Origin: Chloroflexota bacterium
Lineage (GTDB): Bacteria; Chloroflexota; Anaerolineae; DTLA01
NCBI GenBank assembly: GCA_014874485.1
Contig: JADBJK010000033.1
Span: 1 to 39,731, forward strand
Direction of reading: 5' to 3'
DNA length: 39,731 nucleotides
This document shows, one piece after another, positions 23,547-30,994 of the stretch. The notes under the pieces are model-generated. The model saw only the letters and a program-made list of their open reading frames with translations, ran no database searches and was not told the origin of the DNA. How positions within the stretch are numbered: the stretch's first letter is position 1; every line of letters begins with the position of its first letter. A program made the translations under genes and the position numbers.

Positions 23547-25391
23547 ATGGTGAGCAAAAAGAGCGCGCGGATGCCCCGCGGACTTGTGGGCGTCCTGTTA
23601 CTGGCCCTTCTGGCCGGGGTGATGCTTTCGTGCGTGCAGTATGTGTTCGGCCTGTCCAGTTACATGGAGTACCTGCCGCAGGTGTACCATACCCTGGACA
23701 GCAACTACCTGCGCAATGACTTCTTCACCAATGCCATCGCGAACTCCGCGGGCCGCTGGGTCTTCATCAACCTCATCGCCCTGGGAGGCCGCATCGCATC
23801 GGTCCCCGCAACGTTCCTCGTGCTGACGTTCCTGGCCAACATCCTGGTGGCCCTGGCAACGGGCCTTGCCGCCCGCGACCTATTCGGCGACCTGGCGGGG
23901 GCGTTGGCCGTCTGCATGGTCGCAGCCCTGAACGGCCCAACGCTCGGAGGCGCTACCACGCTCATGGGGTCCATGCTCTCGCATGCGCAACTGGCAATCC
24001 CCCTGCTCCTCGCAGCCCTCTGGGCCTGCGTGCGCCGACGCCCCATCCTCGCCGCGCTGGCCGCCAGCCTCGGTTCGCTCATCCACGCCCAAACCGGGCT
24101 GGCCGTGGGAGGCGTCGCCCTCGCAGCCCTCTGGGCACAGGCCCTGCTCCAGCGCCGCACGACCGAACGCACGCACTGGCTCCGCCTGGCGGGCGCGACC
24201 GCGTTGGTCGGGCTTTTCGCAGCGGTCTGGCTCGCCATGGACCGCATGCACGGCCCGCGGCTCTCCACCGAGCAGTTCATCCGAATTGCGGCGTTCTTCC
24301 GCCATCCCCACCACTTCGTGCCCAGCGCCTTCCCCCTCAGAGACTATGCGGAGACCGCCGCGTTCCTGGTGGCCGCAGGCGTCGCAGGATACTGGCTCTG
24401 GAAGGCGCGCCGCTCCGACGCCCGGCCCCTGCTGATCATCGCGCTTGTCGTGGGCGCTGTCCTCGCCCTGTGCGTCGTGGGCTACCTCTCCGTGGAGGTC
24501 ATCCCGTTCCGCCCAGGGGCCATGCTGCAGCCCTTCCGCCTGTTCGCCGAGGTCAAGTGGCTTGGCTTCATCCTCATGGCCGGGGCCATCGCGTCGCTGT
24601 TGGAGCGCGGCGCGGAAGGGGAACACGCCGAGGGGTACGCCCTCCTGCTGGGCGCGACCACGCCCCTTTCCGCCGGCGCTACCTTCGCGCTGCGCGCCGT
24701 GAAGTCGTGGATCCAGCGGCTCATCCCCATCCCGGCCTGGGGCTTCGCGGGCATCCTTCTCGCCGTCGCGATCCCCCTGTGGCTCAACTCCGCCCCCACG
24801 CTCCGATTCTGCACGCTGCTGGCGGTGGGCTTGCTCCTCCACGCCGGCTTCACCCGCGCACGGCCTGCCGGACGCATCGCCGCCGCCTGCGTCTGGCTGG
24901 GGGTGGTAGCCATCGTGCTGGCGGGGTTCGTGTTCCCCAACAATCCGGCCCGCGCCCTCACGAGCAAGTTCGCCATGAGGCCCGCCTTCACCCTCAACGA
25001 ACTCCGCGGGCCCGAGGCGGAATTGGGCCGCTGGGCCAAAGCCAACACGCCGGAAGACGCCATCTTCCTCACGCCGCCCGACTGGGGCCTCTTCCGTCTG
25101 ACCGCCGAACGCGCCATCGTGGTGGATTTCAAGGCGTTTGTGTGGGCCGAGCCGGAAATGGCCGAGTGGTACCGGCGGCTCGTGGACTGTTACGGCGAAC
25201 CCACGCAGGCCGGATTCGCTGCGCAGAGCGAAATGGTCAGCAACTACCACAAGATCACGGACGAGCGCATCCGCCAGGTGCAGCAGAAGTACGGCATCGG
25301 CTACGCCGTGCTCCACGAGGAGACCAAGACGGCGTTCCCCGTGGTGTACAAGGGCAGTGGGATGAAGATCGTGCGGGTGGGTGAGCCGTGA
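23547..25391 (+). CDS. Large polytopic membrane protein, GT-C-like
   Basis: A 614-residue protein with about 12 hydrophobic segments. The N-terminal helix (11-31) leads to a loop with [19 protein letters not shown] (about 44-62), which has the position and character of the first loop of GT-C transferases, but no classical DD/DE motif is clear. Repeated Ala/Leu-rich helices fill about 70-455. The soluble C-terminal part (about 480-614) contains [23 protein letters not shown], reminiscent of the C-terminal domain in membrane mannosyltransferase-like proteins. It resembles the DUF6798-type group but I cannot confirm this. GGAG lies upstream of the ATG. With the preceding GT39 gene it probably forms an envelope-glycan unit. 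Confidence 0.75.
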   Translation: MVSKKSARMPRGLVGVLLLALLAGVMLSCVQYVFGLSSYMEYLPQVYHTLDSNYLRNDFFTNAIANSAGRWVFINLIALGGRIASVPATFLVLTFLANILVALATGLAARDLFGDLAGALAVCMVAALNGPTLGGATTLMGSMLSHAQLAIPLLLAALWACVRRRPILAALAASLGSLIHAQTGLAVGGVALAALWAQALLQRRTTERTHWLRLAGATALVGLFAAVWLAMDRMHGPRLSTEQFIRIAAFFRHPHHFVPSAFPLRDYAETAAFLVAAGVAGYWLWKARRSDARPLLIIALVVGAVLALCVVGYLSVEVIPFRPGAMLQPFRLFAEVKWLGFILMAGAIASLLERGAEGEHAEGYALLLGATTPLSAGATFALRAVKSWIQRLIPIPAWGFAGILLAVAIPLWLNSAPTLRFCTLLAVGLLLHAGFTRARPAGRIAAACVWLGVVAIVLAGFVFPNNPARALTSKFAMRPAFTLNELRGPEAELGRWAKANTPEDAIFLTPPDWGLFRLTAERAIVVDFKAFVWAEPEMAEWYRRLVDCYGEPTQAGFAAQSEMVSNYHKITDERIRQVQQKYGIGYAVLHEETKTAFPVVYKGSGMKIVRVGEP

Positions 25392-25459
25392 GGGCGGTGC
25401 GCGGTCGGCGGGCCCGCGGCTTCGGCGCCCAATGACGGCCCTTGCACGCCGCCCGCGCC

Positions 25460-25488
25460 TTGACGGGTGCAGCCGCCCCATGTATGAT
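25460..25488 (+). promoter_or_regulatory. Promoter producing a probably leaderless toxin-antitoxin transcript
   Basis: A -35 TTGACG (25460-25465), a 17-base spacer and a -10 TATGAT (25483-25488). The ATG at 25495 begins 7 bases after the -10, so RNA would start at or next to the A of the start codon. No ribosome site precedes it, which supports leaderless translation. Confidence 0.7.
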
Positions 25489-25494
25489 TCCGGT

Positions 25495-25809
25495 ATGACC
25501 GAGCGCACAGAAGCCGAATACACCCATACGGGCATCCCCCGCAGTCTGGCCCCGTGCTTCCAGGAGTACGACCTGGAGACGCTGGACCCTGCGGTGCACG
25601 GCGACCTCATCCTGGAGCGCGTCCTGGCGCGGGGCGACCGCCGCGAACTCCGCTGGCTGTTCCGCACCTACGGGCAGGCGCGGGTCGCCGAATGGGTGCG
25701 GAAGTTCGGCGCACGGCGGCTTCCCTGGCGACGCTACAACCTGTGGTGCGTGCTGCTGGACCTGGGCCCTGCCCGGCGCCCGCGGGAGCGACAGATATGG
25801 CCCCACTAG
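25495..25809 (+). CDS. DUF6922-type protein, putative antitoxin partner
   Basis: A 104-residue protein. The pattern IPRSLAPCFQEYDLETLDPAVHGDLILERVL...RRELRWLFRTYG...VAEWVRKFGARRLPWRRYNLW matches small DUF6922-like helical proteins that usually precede AbiEii-like nucleotidyltransferases. The basic helices at about 48-80 could contact DNA or the toxin. The start follows from the promoter geometry (see 25460-25488). Its last 13 bases overlap the next gene, indicating coupled synthesis, as expected for an antitoxin-toxin pair. The antitoxin role is inferred from context. Confidence 0.75.
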   Translation: MTERTEAEYTHTGIPRSLAPCFQEYDLETLDPAVHGDLILERVLARGDRRELRWLFRTYGQARVAEWVRKFGARRLPWRRYNLWCVLLDLGPARRPRERQIWPH

Positions 25810-26471
25810 CCGCGCCCCACTGGGAAACCGTTACTCCCGCCATGCGCGAGGCGCTTCGCTTCATCGGCACATGTAGCTTTGCCGCGCGGTTCTACCTGGC
25901 CGGCGGGACGGCCCTTGCGCTCCGCCTAGGGCACAGGCGGTCGGTTGACCTGGACTTCTTCTCCGAGAGCGACGAGGTGGGCACGGAAACCCGCCGCGAG
26001 ATTCTGCGTGCGTTGACCCCGCTGAACCCGCGGGCACTAGAGAGCACCGAAGGGAACCTCCTGCTGGAAGTCCAGGGGATGCATGTCGGATTCTTCGGGT
26101 ATGGCTACCCGTTGATTATGCCGACGGACTCTGTGGAAGGGGTCGCGGTGGCGAGCATCGCCGACATTGGCCTGATGAAACTGGACGCGATTATCAGCCG
26201 CGGCAGTCGCAAAGACTTCTACGACTTGTACGCCATCGCGCAAGAGATGCCTCTGGAGCACCTCCTCTCCCTCGGCCCTGCGAAGTATCCGTATGCCAAG
26301 GACTTCGGACTCATGGCCGTGGAAGCCATGGTTCTCTTTGACAGTGCCGACCGCGACGTTCAGCCCAACCTCATCGCAGGCCCGCCGTGGGAGCAGGTCA
26401 AAGCATTCTTCATCGGCCAGGCCCGCGCTCTGGGGCAGGCCTGGTTCGGCGAGACCCAGAGCGGCGCTTAG
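25797..26471 (+). CDS. AbiEii/AbiGii-family nucleotidyltransferase, putative toxin
   Basis: A 224-residue DUF1814/AbiEii-type protein. It has the nucleotidyltransferase signature GGTALALRLGHRRSVDLDFF (about 35-54), with the two catalytic Asp in DLD. A later KLDAIISRGSRKDFYDLYAI (about 130-149) carries the Lys and Asp residues of the family. AbiE-type toxins transfer nucleotides, for example to tRNA ends, and cause reversible growth arrest or abortive infection. Start: ATG with GGGAG 9 bases upstream, inside the end of the DUF6922 gene. All motifs look intact. Whether it acts in phage defence or as a stabilising module cannot be told from sequence. Confidence 0.85.
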   Translation: MAPLAAPHWETVTPAMREALRFIGTCSFAARFYLAGGTALALRLGHRRSVDLDFFSESDEVGTETRREILRALTPLNPRALESTEGNLLLEVQGMHVGFFGYGYPLIMPTDSVEGVAVASIADIGLMKLDAIISRGSRKDFYDLYAIAQEMPLEHLLSLGPAKYPYAKDFGLMAVEAMVLFDSADRDVQPNLIAGPPWEQVKAFFIGQARALGQAWFGETQSGA

Positions 26472-26486
26472 GGATGGCCGCCCCAC

Positions 26487-26565
26487 GTCCCGCATTGCCA
26501 TGCCGAGCGAGGCGAAGCATCTCGGTCGGTGAGATTCTTCGCCCCTCCGCCGCCCAGAACGACAG
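26487..26565. repeat. Dispersed GCGAAGCATCTCGGT-type repeat
   Basis: CATGCCGAGCGAGGCGAAGC then ATCTCGGTCGGTGAGATTCTTCG. This is a reverse-oriented relative of the ATTCTTCGG.. / ..CCGAGATGCTTCG modules at 12914-12958 and 15430-15480. It forms an imperfect hairpin around ATCTC/GAGAT. Confidence 0.6.
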
Positions 26566-26585
26566 GGCGCGGCGGCTCGCCCCCT

Positions 26586-26614
26586 TTGCCACCGTGCGCC
26601 ACGCGGGGTATAAT
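26586..26614 (+). promoter_or_regulatory. Sigma-70-type promoter for the CPBP protease gene
   Basis: A -35 TTGCCA (26586-26591), a 17-base spacer and a consensus -10 TATAAT (26609-26614). Initiation near 26621 gives a leader of about 40 bases. Confidence 0.85.
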
Positions 26615-26659
26615 CGCCCTGCGACCGGACTTGCCGACGCCATCTGAAAGGACGATGCC

Positions 26660-27628
26660 ATGCTGGCTTTTCTCCAGTTCATCCCGTTTCTCATCCTGGT
26701 GCTGCTGGCCAACTACGCCGAACGGCAGCAGGTCGTTCGGTACGTGGTGTACGCGCTGCTGGCGCTGATAGATGCCGCGTTCCTCATGGGCGCGTTCCTC
26801 TTCGCCATCGCGGGCGTCCTGGCCCCCTACATGGCGGTGGACTTCTTCGCGCTCCTCGGAACCGACACGGTGGGGATGGCGCTGGTGCTGTTCCTGGTGG
26901 GCGCGGTCGGGCTGGCGGTGCTTCTGCCCCCAGTGCGCCGCTGGATCGCCCGCTTCACCGACACCAACCCCGCGTCGCCCGTGGGGGTGGTGGCCCTGTC
27001 GTTCGCCGCCTACTACATCGGCGCGAGCGTCGGGCAGGTGCTCTTCGTCGGCGGGCTGGAGGGGCTTGCCGCCCTGCCGCTGGAGACCACCGTGGCCGAC
27101 CTGCTGCTCACGGGCCTGGCGATGGTGCTATTCGGCGTGTTCGGCGTGGGCTGGCCCATCCGCCGCGCCTGGGGCGACACGCTGCGCCGCCTGGGCCTGC
27201 GCATGCCCACCCTGCGACAGGCGGCCTTCGCCGTCGGCGCGGTGGCGGCGTTTCTCGCGATGGATTACCTCGTGGCGGTAGCCTGGCATGCCCTCGCCCC
27301 TGAACAGTACGACCTCATCGGGCGGGTGAGCCTGGGGCTGTTCGGCCCGATGAGCGTCGCCAAGGCGGCCGCCATCGGCTTGTCGGCGGGCATCGGCGAG
27401 GAGGTCCTGTTCCGCGGCGCGGTGCAGCCCCGCTTCGGCCTGGTCATCACCGCGTTGCTGTTCACCGCGGGCCACACCCAGTACGGCCTCAGCCCCGCCA
27501 CGCTGGAAGTTTTCGTCATTGGAATCATCCTGGGCCTCATCCGCAACCGCGCGAACACCACCACCTGCGTCGTAATCCATGTCCTGTACAATTTCGTTGA
27601 CATTCTGCTGCTGCCGTTGTTTCCGTGA
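26660..27628 (+). CDS. CPBP/CAAX-type intramembrane metalloprotease
   Basis: A 322-residue membrane protein with about eight hydrophobic segments. The C-terminal CPBP domain has the hallmark motif GEEVLFRG (EExxxR, about 248-255), an FxxxH-type motif FTAGHTQYG (His about 273) and a third conserved motif VIHVLYNF (His about 309), all needed for zinc-dependent intramembrane cleavage. Family members include Rce1-like prenyl-protein proteases and bacterial proteins linked to bacteriocin immunity or surface-protein processing. The substrate is unknown. AAAGGA precedes the ATG. Four further helices at the N-terminus (1-150) extend the core domain. It stands alone with its own promoter. Confidence 0.9.
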   Translation: MLAFLQFIPFLILVLLANYAERQQVVRYVVYALLALIDAAFLMGAFLFAIAGVLAPYMAVDFFALLGTDTVGMALVLFLVGAVGLAVLLPPVRRWIARFTDTNPASPVGVVALSFAAYYIGASVGQVLFVGGLEGLAALPLETTVADLLLTGLAMVLFGVFGVGWPIRRAWGDTLRRLGLRMPTLRQAAFAVGAVAAFLAMDYLVAVAWHALAPEQYDLIGRVSLGLFGPMSVAKAAAIGLSAGIGEEVLFRGAVQPRFGLVITALLFTAGHTQYGLSPATLEVFVIGIILGLIRNRANTTTCVVIHVLYNFVDILLLPLFP

Positions 27629-27631
27629 AAG

Positions 27632-27700
27632 AGCGGTCAGCATTCAGCCGTCAGCAATCGGCGATGACGGGGAACTACCGACGGAGGATGGCTGACCGCT
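27632..27700. repeat. Inverted repeat in the gap between the CPBP and nuclease genes
   Basis: Perfect 10-bp arms AGCGGTCAGC (27632-27641) and GCTGACCGCT (27691-27700). The loop contains GTCAGCAATC- and CAGCCGTCAGC-type strings of low complexity. It may act as a terminator for the CPBP gene, though there is no T-run. Confidence 0.5.
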
Positions 27701-27715
27701 GAGGGCTAACTGCTG

Positions 27716-28996
27716 ATGGCTACTCCCGAAGAGCGTCTGCGCAAACTGAGATCGCTGGGCGTCCACAAGGGCGCGGCGCACCTGAAGCCCGCCCCGCCCG
27801 CCCGCCGCCGCTATCCCGTGGAGGAACTGGTGGCGGGGCGGGTGGTGGAGAACGAGGCGGGTGCGTTCTACCTGGTGGAGGCGGCGTTCCCGCTGCACCA
27901 CGCTCACGGCGCGCCGACGCTGGGCGACCTGCTGGCCTGCCCTTGCCACGTGCCCGCGCGCCTGGCCCGCGACCCCGCCATCGCCGACCTGGACTACCGC
28001 CGCGCCGCCTTCCTGGACATTGAGACCATCGGGCTGGCCGGGGGCACAGGCACGGTGGCGTTCATGGTGGGGCTGGGGTTCTACGAGGACGACGCCTTCC
28101 GCGTGGAGCAGTATTTCATGCGCGACTTCCCCGAAGAGCCCGCCATGCTCGCATCCCTGGCCCGCCGCCTGGACGGCATGGACTGGCTGGTGAGTTTCAA
28201 CGGGCGGGGGTTTGACCTGCCCATCCTGACCACGCGCTTCATCATGAACCGCATGCCGCCTCGCCTGGCCGACGCGCCGCACCTGGACCTGCTCCATCCC
28301 GCGCGCCGCCTGTGGAAGACGCGCCTGCCCTCGTGCCGCCTCAGCGCGCTGGAGAAGGACATCCTCGGCTTCTACCGCGACCAGGCCGACGTGCCGGGCT
28401 ACCTGGTGCCGCAGACCTACTTTGACTACCTGCGCACGGGCGACGCCCGCGAAATCGCCCGCGTCTTCTACCACAACCTGTACGACATCGTGTCGCTGGC
28501 GGCGCTGGCCGGGCACATGTGCCGCCTCATCCATGCGCCCGCCGACGCTCCCGCCGCCCCGGGCGAGGACCTGCTCCGCGCCGCGGCGCTGCTGGAGCAG
28601 GCGGGCGACACCGCCGGGGCCGAGGCCGCCTACCGCCGCGCCATTGCCTCGCCGCTGCCGCACGACGCGCGCGAGGAGGCGCTGCATCATCTGGCGCTGC
28701 TCCTGAAGCGCCAGGGCCGCCGCGACGAGGCCCGCGACATCTGGCGCGCGCTGGCCGAGGCGCGGTACGGCGGCGAGGTGGCCGCGCTGGTGGAACTGGC
28801 GAAGGACTGCGAGCACCGCCAGCGGGACTACGCCGCCGCGCTGGCGCACACCGAGCAGGCGCTGGCGCGGGTGGAGGCATGGCCCGACAGCCCGCGCAAG
28901 GCCCGCGCCCTTGCCGAGTTGCAGCATCGGGCCGAGAGGGTGAGGGGGCGGCTGGGGCGCAACATGGCAAGTTCATGCAGGGAGGCCGAGCAATGA
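27716..28996 (+). CDS. YprB-like DEDD-type RNase H-fold exonuclease with C-terminal TPR-like repeats
   Basis: A 426-residue protein. The exonuclease core shows FLDIET (Asp101, Glu103), SFNGRGFDLPIL (Asn162, Asp167) and YHNLYDIVSLAALA (His253, Asp257), the DEDD-type pattern of YprB/RNase_H_2 proteins. These act on nucleic acid 3' ends. The C-terminal third (about 285-415) is Ala/Arg-rich and reads as three or four TPR-like helical pairs (ALLEQAGDTAGAEAAYRRAI and others). The last ten residues overlap the next start (ATGA), a translationally coupled unit. A 193-bp copy of its 3' part (28753-28945) is repeated at 34122-34314. The start is an ATG with GAGGG about 10 bases upstream. Confidence 0.85.
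   Translation: MATPEERLRKLRSLGVHKGAAHLKPAPPARRRYPVEELVAGRVVENEAGAFYLVEAAFPLHHAHGAPTLGDLLACPCHVPARLARDPAIADLDYRRAAFLDIETIGLAGGTGTVAFMVGLGFYEDDAFRVEQYFMRDFPEEPAMLASLARRLDGMDWLVSFNGRGFDLPILTTRFIMNRMPPRLADAPHLDLLHPARRLWKTRLPSCRLSALEKDILGFYRDQADVPGYLVPQTYFDYLRTGDAREIARVFYHNLYDIVSLAALAGHMCRLIHAPADAPAAPGEDLLRAAALLEQAGDTAGAEAAYRRAIASPLPHDAREEALHHLALLLKRQGRRDEARDIWRALAEARYGGEVAALVELAKDCEHRQRDYAAALAHTEQALARVEAWPDSPRKARALAELQHRAERVRGRLGRNMASSCREAEQ
28753..28945. repeat. 193-bp direct repeat, copy 1 (inside the nuclease gene)
   Basis: Aligns without gaps to 34122-34314 with five mismatches by my count (about 97% identity). It encodes TPR-like residues about 347-410 of the nuclease. Confidence 0.9.
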
Positions 28997-30711
28997 CGTA
29001 CGAACCCGACTCGCCAGAAGCCGAAGCCGAGGAAGTCCTTGAGGAACTGTGGAACCTGGCCGTCTTAACCTGTGAGCAGATTGAGGCCTATCAGCCGGAT
29101 ATTGTCATCGGGCTTTGCCACCGCGGGCAGATACCGCTGCGTGCGACGCAGGCGCTGTGGGAGGAAACGCGCAGCGAGCCTTTCCCGCCGAGTATGCTCA
29201 CCAACATCGGGCGGGAGAAGACGACCGACTTCAACAAGTTATACAAGCGGCTGCATGGAGGCCCTTTCATTGAGTGGGTATCGGGCCCCGAAGACGCGGG
29301 CTACTATCTCGCATGGATATCGGAACATATCGCCTGGCAGGACGAGTTGAGGGCACAGGCGCAGGCCGTGCTGGGTGCCAGGTGCAAGCCCAGCCGGATA
29401 CTCGTCATTGACGATTTCGTGCACGAGGGCGAGACCTGGCTTCTAGCCCTGGGCCTGCTGAAAGACACCTTCCCGCACGCCGACGCCATCCTGTTCGCCG
29501 GCAATCTGGATGGTAGCCTGTCGCGACTCACCCGCCTGTGGCTGGCGAGCCGCTACCCTTCGGTCTATGAGCGCATCCTGGCACCGCAGGAGGAACGTGC
29601 AGGATTGCCCGCACTCTACCAGATCGCAAAAGTCATGCCTGGTACCGAAGATGTGGACCCGATGTCTTTGGCATGGAGACCCATCACCGCCGACAGTCCG
29701 TTGGTGCAGCAACTGAGTGACTACCTTCCCGCTGAAGCCTTGCTGGAACTGCCCGCGTGGGCCTATGCCTTTGTGGACTCTTACGTGCGCCGCCGCGCGC
29801 GGGAATCCGGCTCCCTGGAAGTGCCCGAAACCGTCCGCAGCCAGACGGGCCGTGCTCCATACCGGCTCACCTCTACACATCTGCTGTTCCGACACATCTG
29901 GCGCCATCGTCGCATCACACTCGCTGAAGCCAGTTGGATCGCATCGCCAAGCGAGGCAGCGAGCATGCTTTGGAGATTGAAGGAGTCCGGCTTCCTTGCA
30001 GCCCGAGGAGAGGACATGCAAATTGACTACTACGAACTCGCGCACAGGTATGGTCTCATGCTCTACGGCCCCCAGCGGTTGGAACCAGGGGACGACATCG
30101 CGTGGGCGACAGAGGGAAGGGCCACCAGCATCCTCACGCCCTTCTCGGTTGAATATGCGCTTTCCGACGGGAGTCGGGGAGGGGCGCCCGTTCTCGTTCC
30201 CGTGCCCGACGACTGCGGCGCGCCTGTGCCTGCGGACGTGTTGCGCGTGCGGCCGGACATGGATGAATTCGCTGCGGAGGACGTAGCGTGCCCACGCGCG
30301 CCGCGCACGTTTGCGGGCGATAACGTTTCGGCCCCGTCAGACCTCAGGGCCGAACCTGAGACCGGCCTGCGGGCCGGTTACGTCCTTGATTTCGCCGGGT
30401 TTGAAAAGCTTTTCTACGTGACGGGCGATCCGAACCTGGACTTTGTTTTGCAGCCCGAGATCAGCGTGGAGGAAAAAGCGAGCCGCCTCGCCCATCTGGC
30501 GGTGCAGAGCGTTACGCCGGAGACGTTCGCCGAGCGGCGGGACGGCATTTGGTACCTGCATCAGGCCATCCTCAGCGGAGCGCAGACGCCCCTCACAGAG
30601 CCTTACAAGCAGGCCATTCTGCGGCTGGTAGGCGAAGCCCAGGGCCTGCTGGATGCCCGCGAGCGAATTGCGGCGCGCTTTGCCCCACCGGACACGTGGG
30701 TAGAACCATAA
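28993..30711 (+). CDS. Phosphoribosyltransferase-like domain fused to a winged helix, function unknown
   Basis: A 572-residue protein. The N-terminal part (about 30-175) looks like a type I PRTase fold: DIVIGLCHRGQIPLRAT (36-52) at the first loop, and RILVIDDFVHEGETW (135-149), a variant of the PRPP-binding signature with paired Asp. Such domains either transfer phosphoribosyl groups or act as PRPP-sensing regulators. About 289-340 is a winged-helix-like segment (LLFRHIWRHRRITLAEASWIASPSEAASMLWRLKESGFL). The C-terminal region (about 345-572) is unrecognised. GGAGG lies 7 bases before the ATG, which overlaps the nuclease stop. Nucleotide use looks less GC-biased than in the nuclease. The pairing suggests a nucleic-acid regulatory or conflict system, but this is inference. 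Confidence 0.7.
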   Translation: MTYEPDSPEAEAEEVLEELWNLAVLTCEQIEAYQPDIVIGLCHRGQIPLRATQALWEETRSEPFPPSMLTNIGREKTTDFNKLYKRLHGGPFIEWVSGPEDAGYYLAWISEHIAWQDELRAQAQAVLGARCKPSRILVIDDFVHEGETWLLALGLLKDTFPHADAILFAGNLDGSLSRLTRLWLASRYPSVYERILAPQEERAGLPALYQIAKVMPGTEDVDPMSLAWRPITADSPLVQQLSDYLPAEALLELPAWAYAFVDSYVRRRARESGSLEVPETVRSQTGRAPYRLTSTHLLFRHIWRHRRITLAEASWIASPSEAASMLWRLKESGFLAARGEDMQIDYYELAHRYGLMLYGPQRLEPGDDIAWATEGRATSILTPFSVEYALSDGSRGGAPVLVPVPDDCGAPVPADVLRVRPDMDEFAAEDVACPRAPRTFAGDNVSAPSDLRAEPETGLRAGYVLDFAGFEKLFYVTGDPNLDFVLQPEISVEEKASRLAHLAVQSVTPETFAERRDGIWYLHQAILSGAQTPLTEPYKQAILRLVGEAQGLLDARERIAARFAPPDTWVEP

Positions 30712-30994
30712 CGTGTAACACACCTTCAAGCGGTGCATCGCACGTGATATACGCGCTGCCCGCCGTCGGCACAGCGGGGACTTGCGAATCCTTTCCAATG
30801 AAGCGCCTCATTCCATTCACCTATTGACACGCAGGGGAATATCTGCTATAATTGTGCATAGAGTATTCGTGCTGCCATTGCAGCCTAGGCATTTGGGCGA
30901 TGTGAGCGGCGTCCCCCGCCCCATGTTGCTTTGACACCCCTCTTATTGCCGCCCTCCGCTGCTCACCCAGGCAAGGCCCTTGGGGAGGATGCAC
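30712..30994 (+). other. Spacer with promoter and ~135-base leader, no gene
   Basis: The spacer before the protease gene. Only the promoter at 30824-30852 and a pyrimidine-rich leader (CCCTCTTATTGCCGCCCTCC near 30941) are visible. No structured regulatory RNA is recognised. Confidence 0.5.
30824..30852 (+). promoter_or_regulatory. Full-consensus sigma-70 promoter for the secreted protease gene
   Basis: A -35 TTGACA (30824-30829), a 17-base spacer and a -10 TATAAT (30847-30852). All 12 positions match the bacterial consensus, suggesting strong, perhaps repressible, expression. Confidence 0.9.

Noticed and set aside
23880-25667. 595-codon minus-strand open frame opposite the polytopic membrane protein gene
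   Set aside because: The plus-strand protein has regular transmembrane helices and a ribosome site; the antisense product is low-complexity charged sequence.
30839-30994. Leader of the protease gene as a riboswitch
   Set aside because: No recognisable aptamer core or terminator/antiterminator pair was found by eye.
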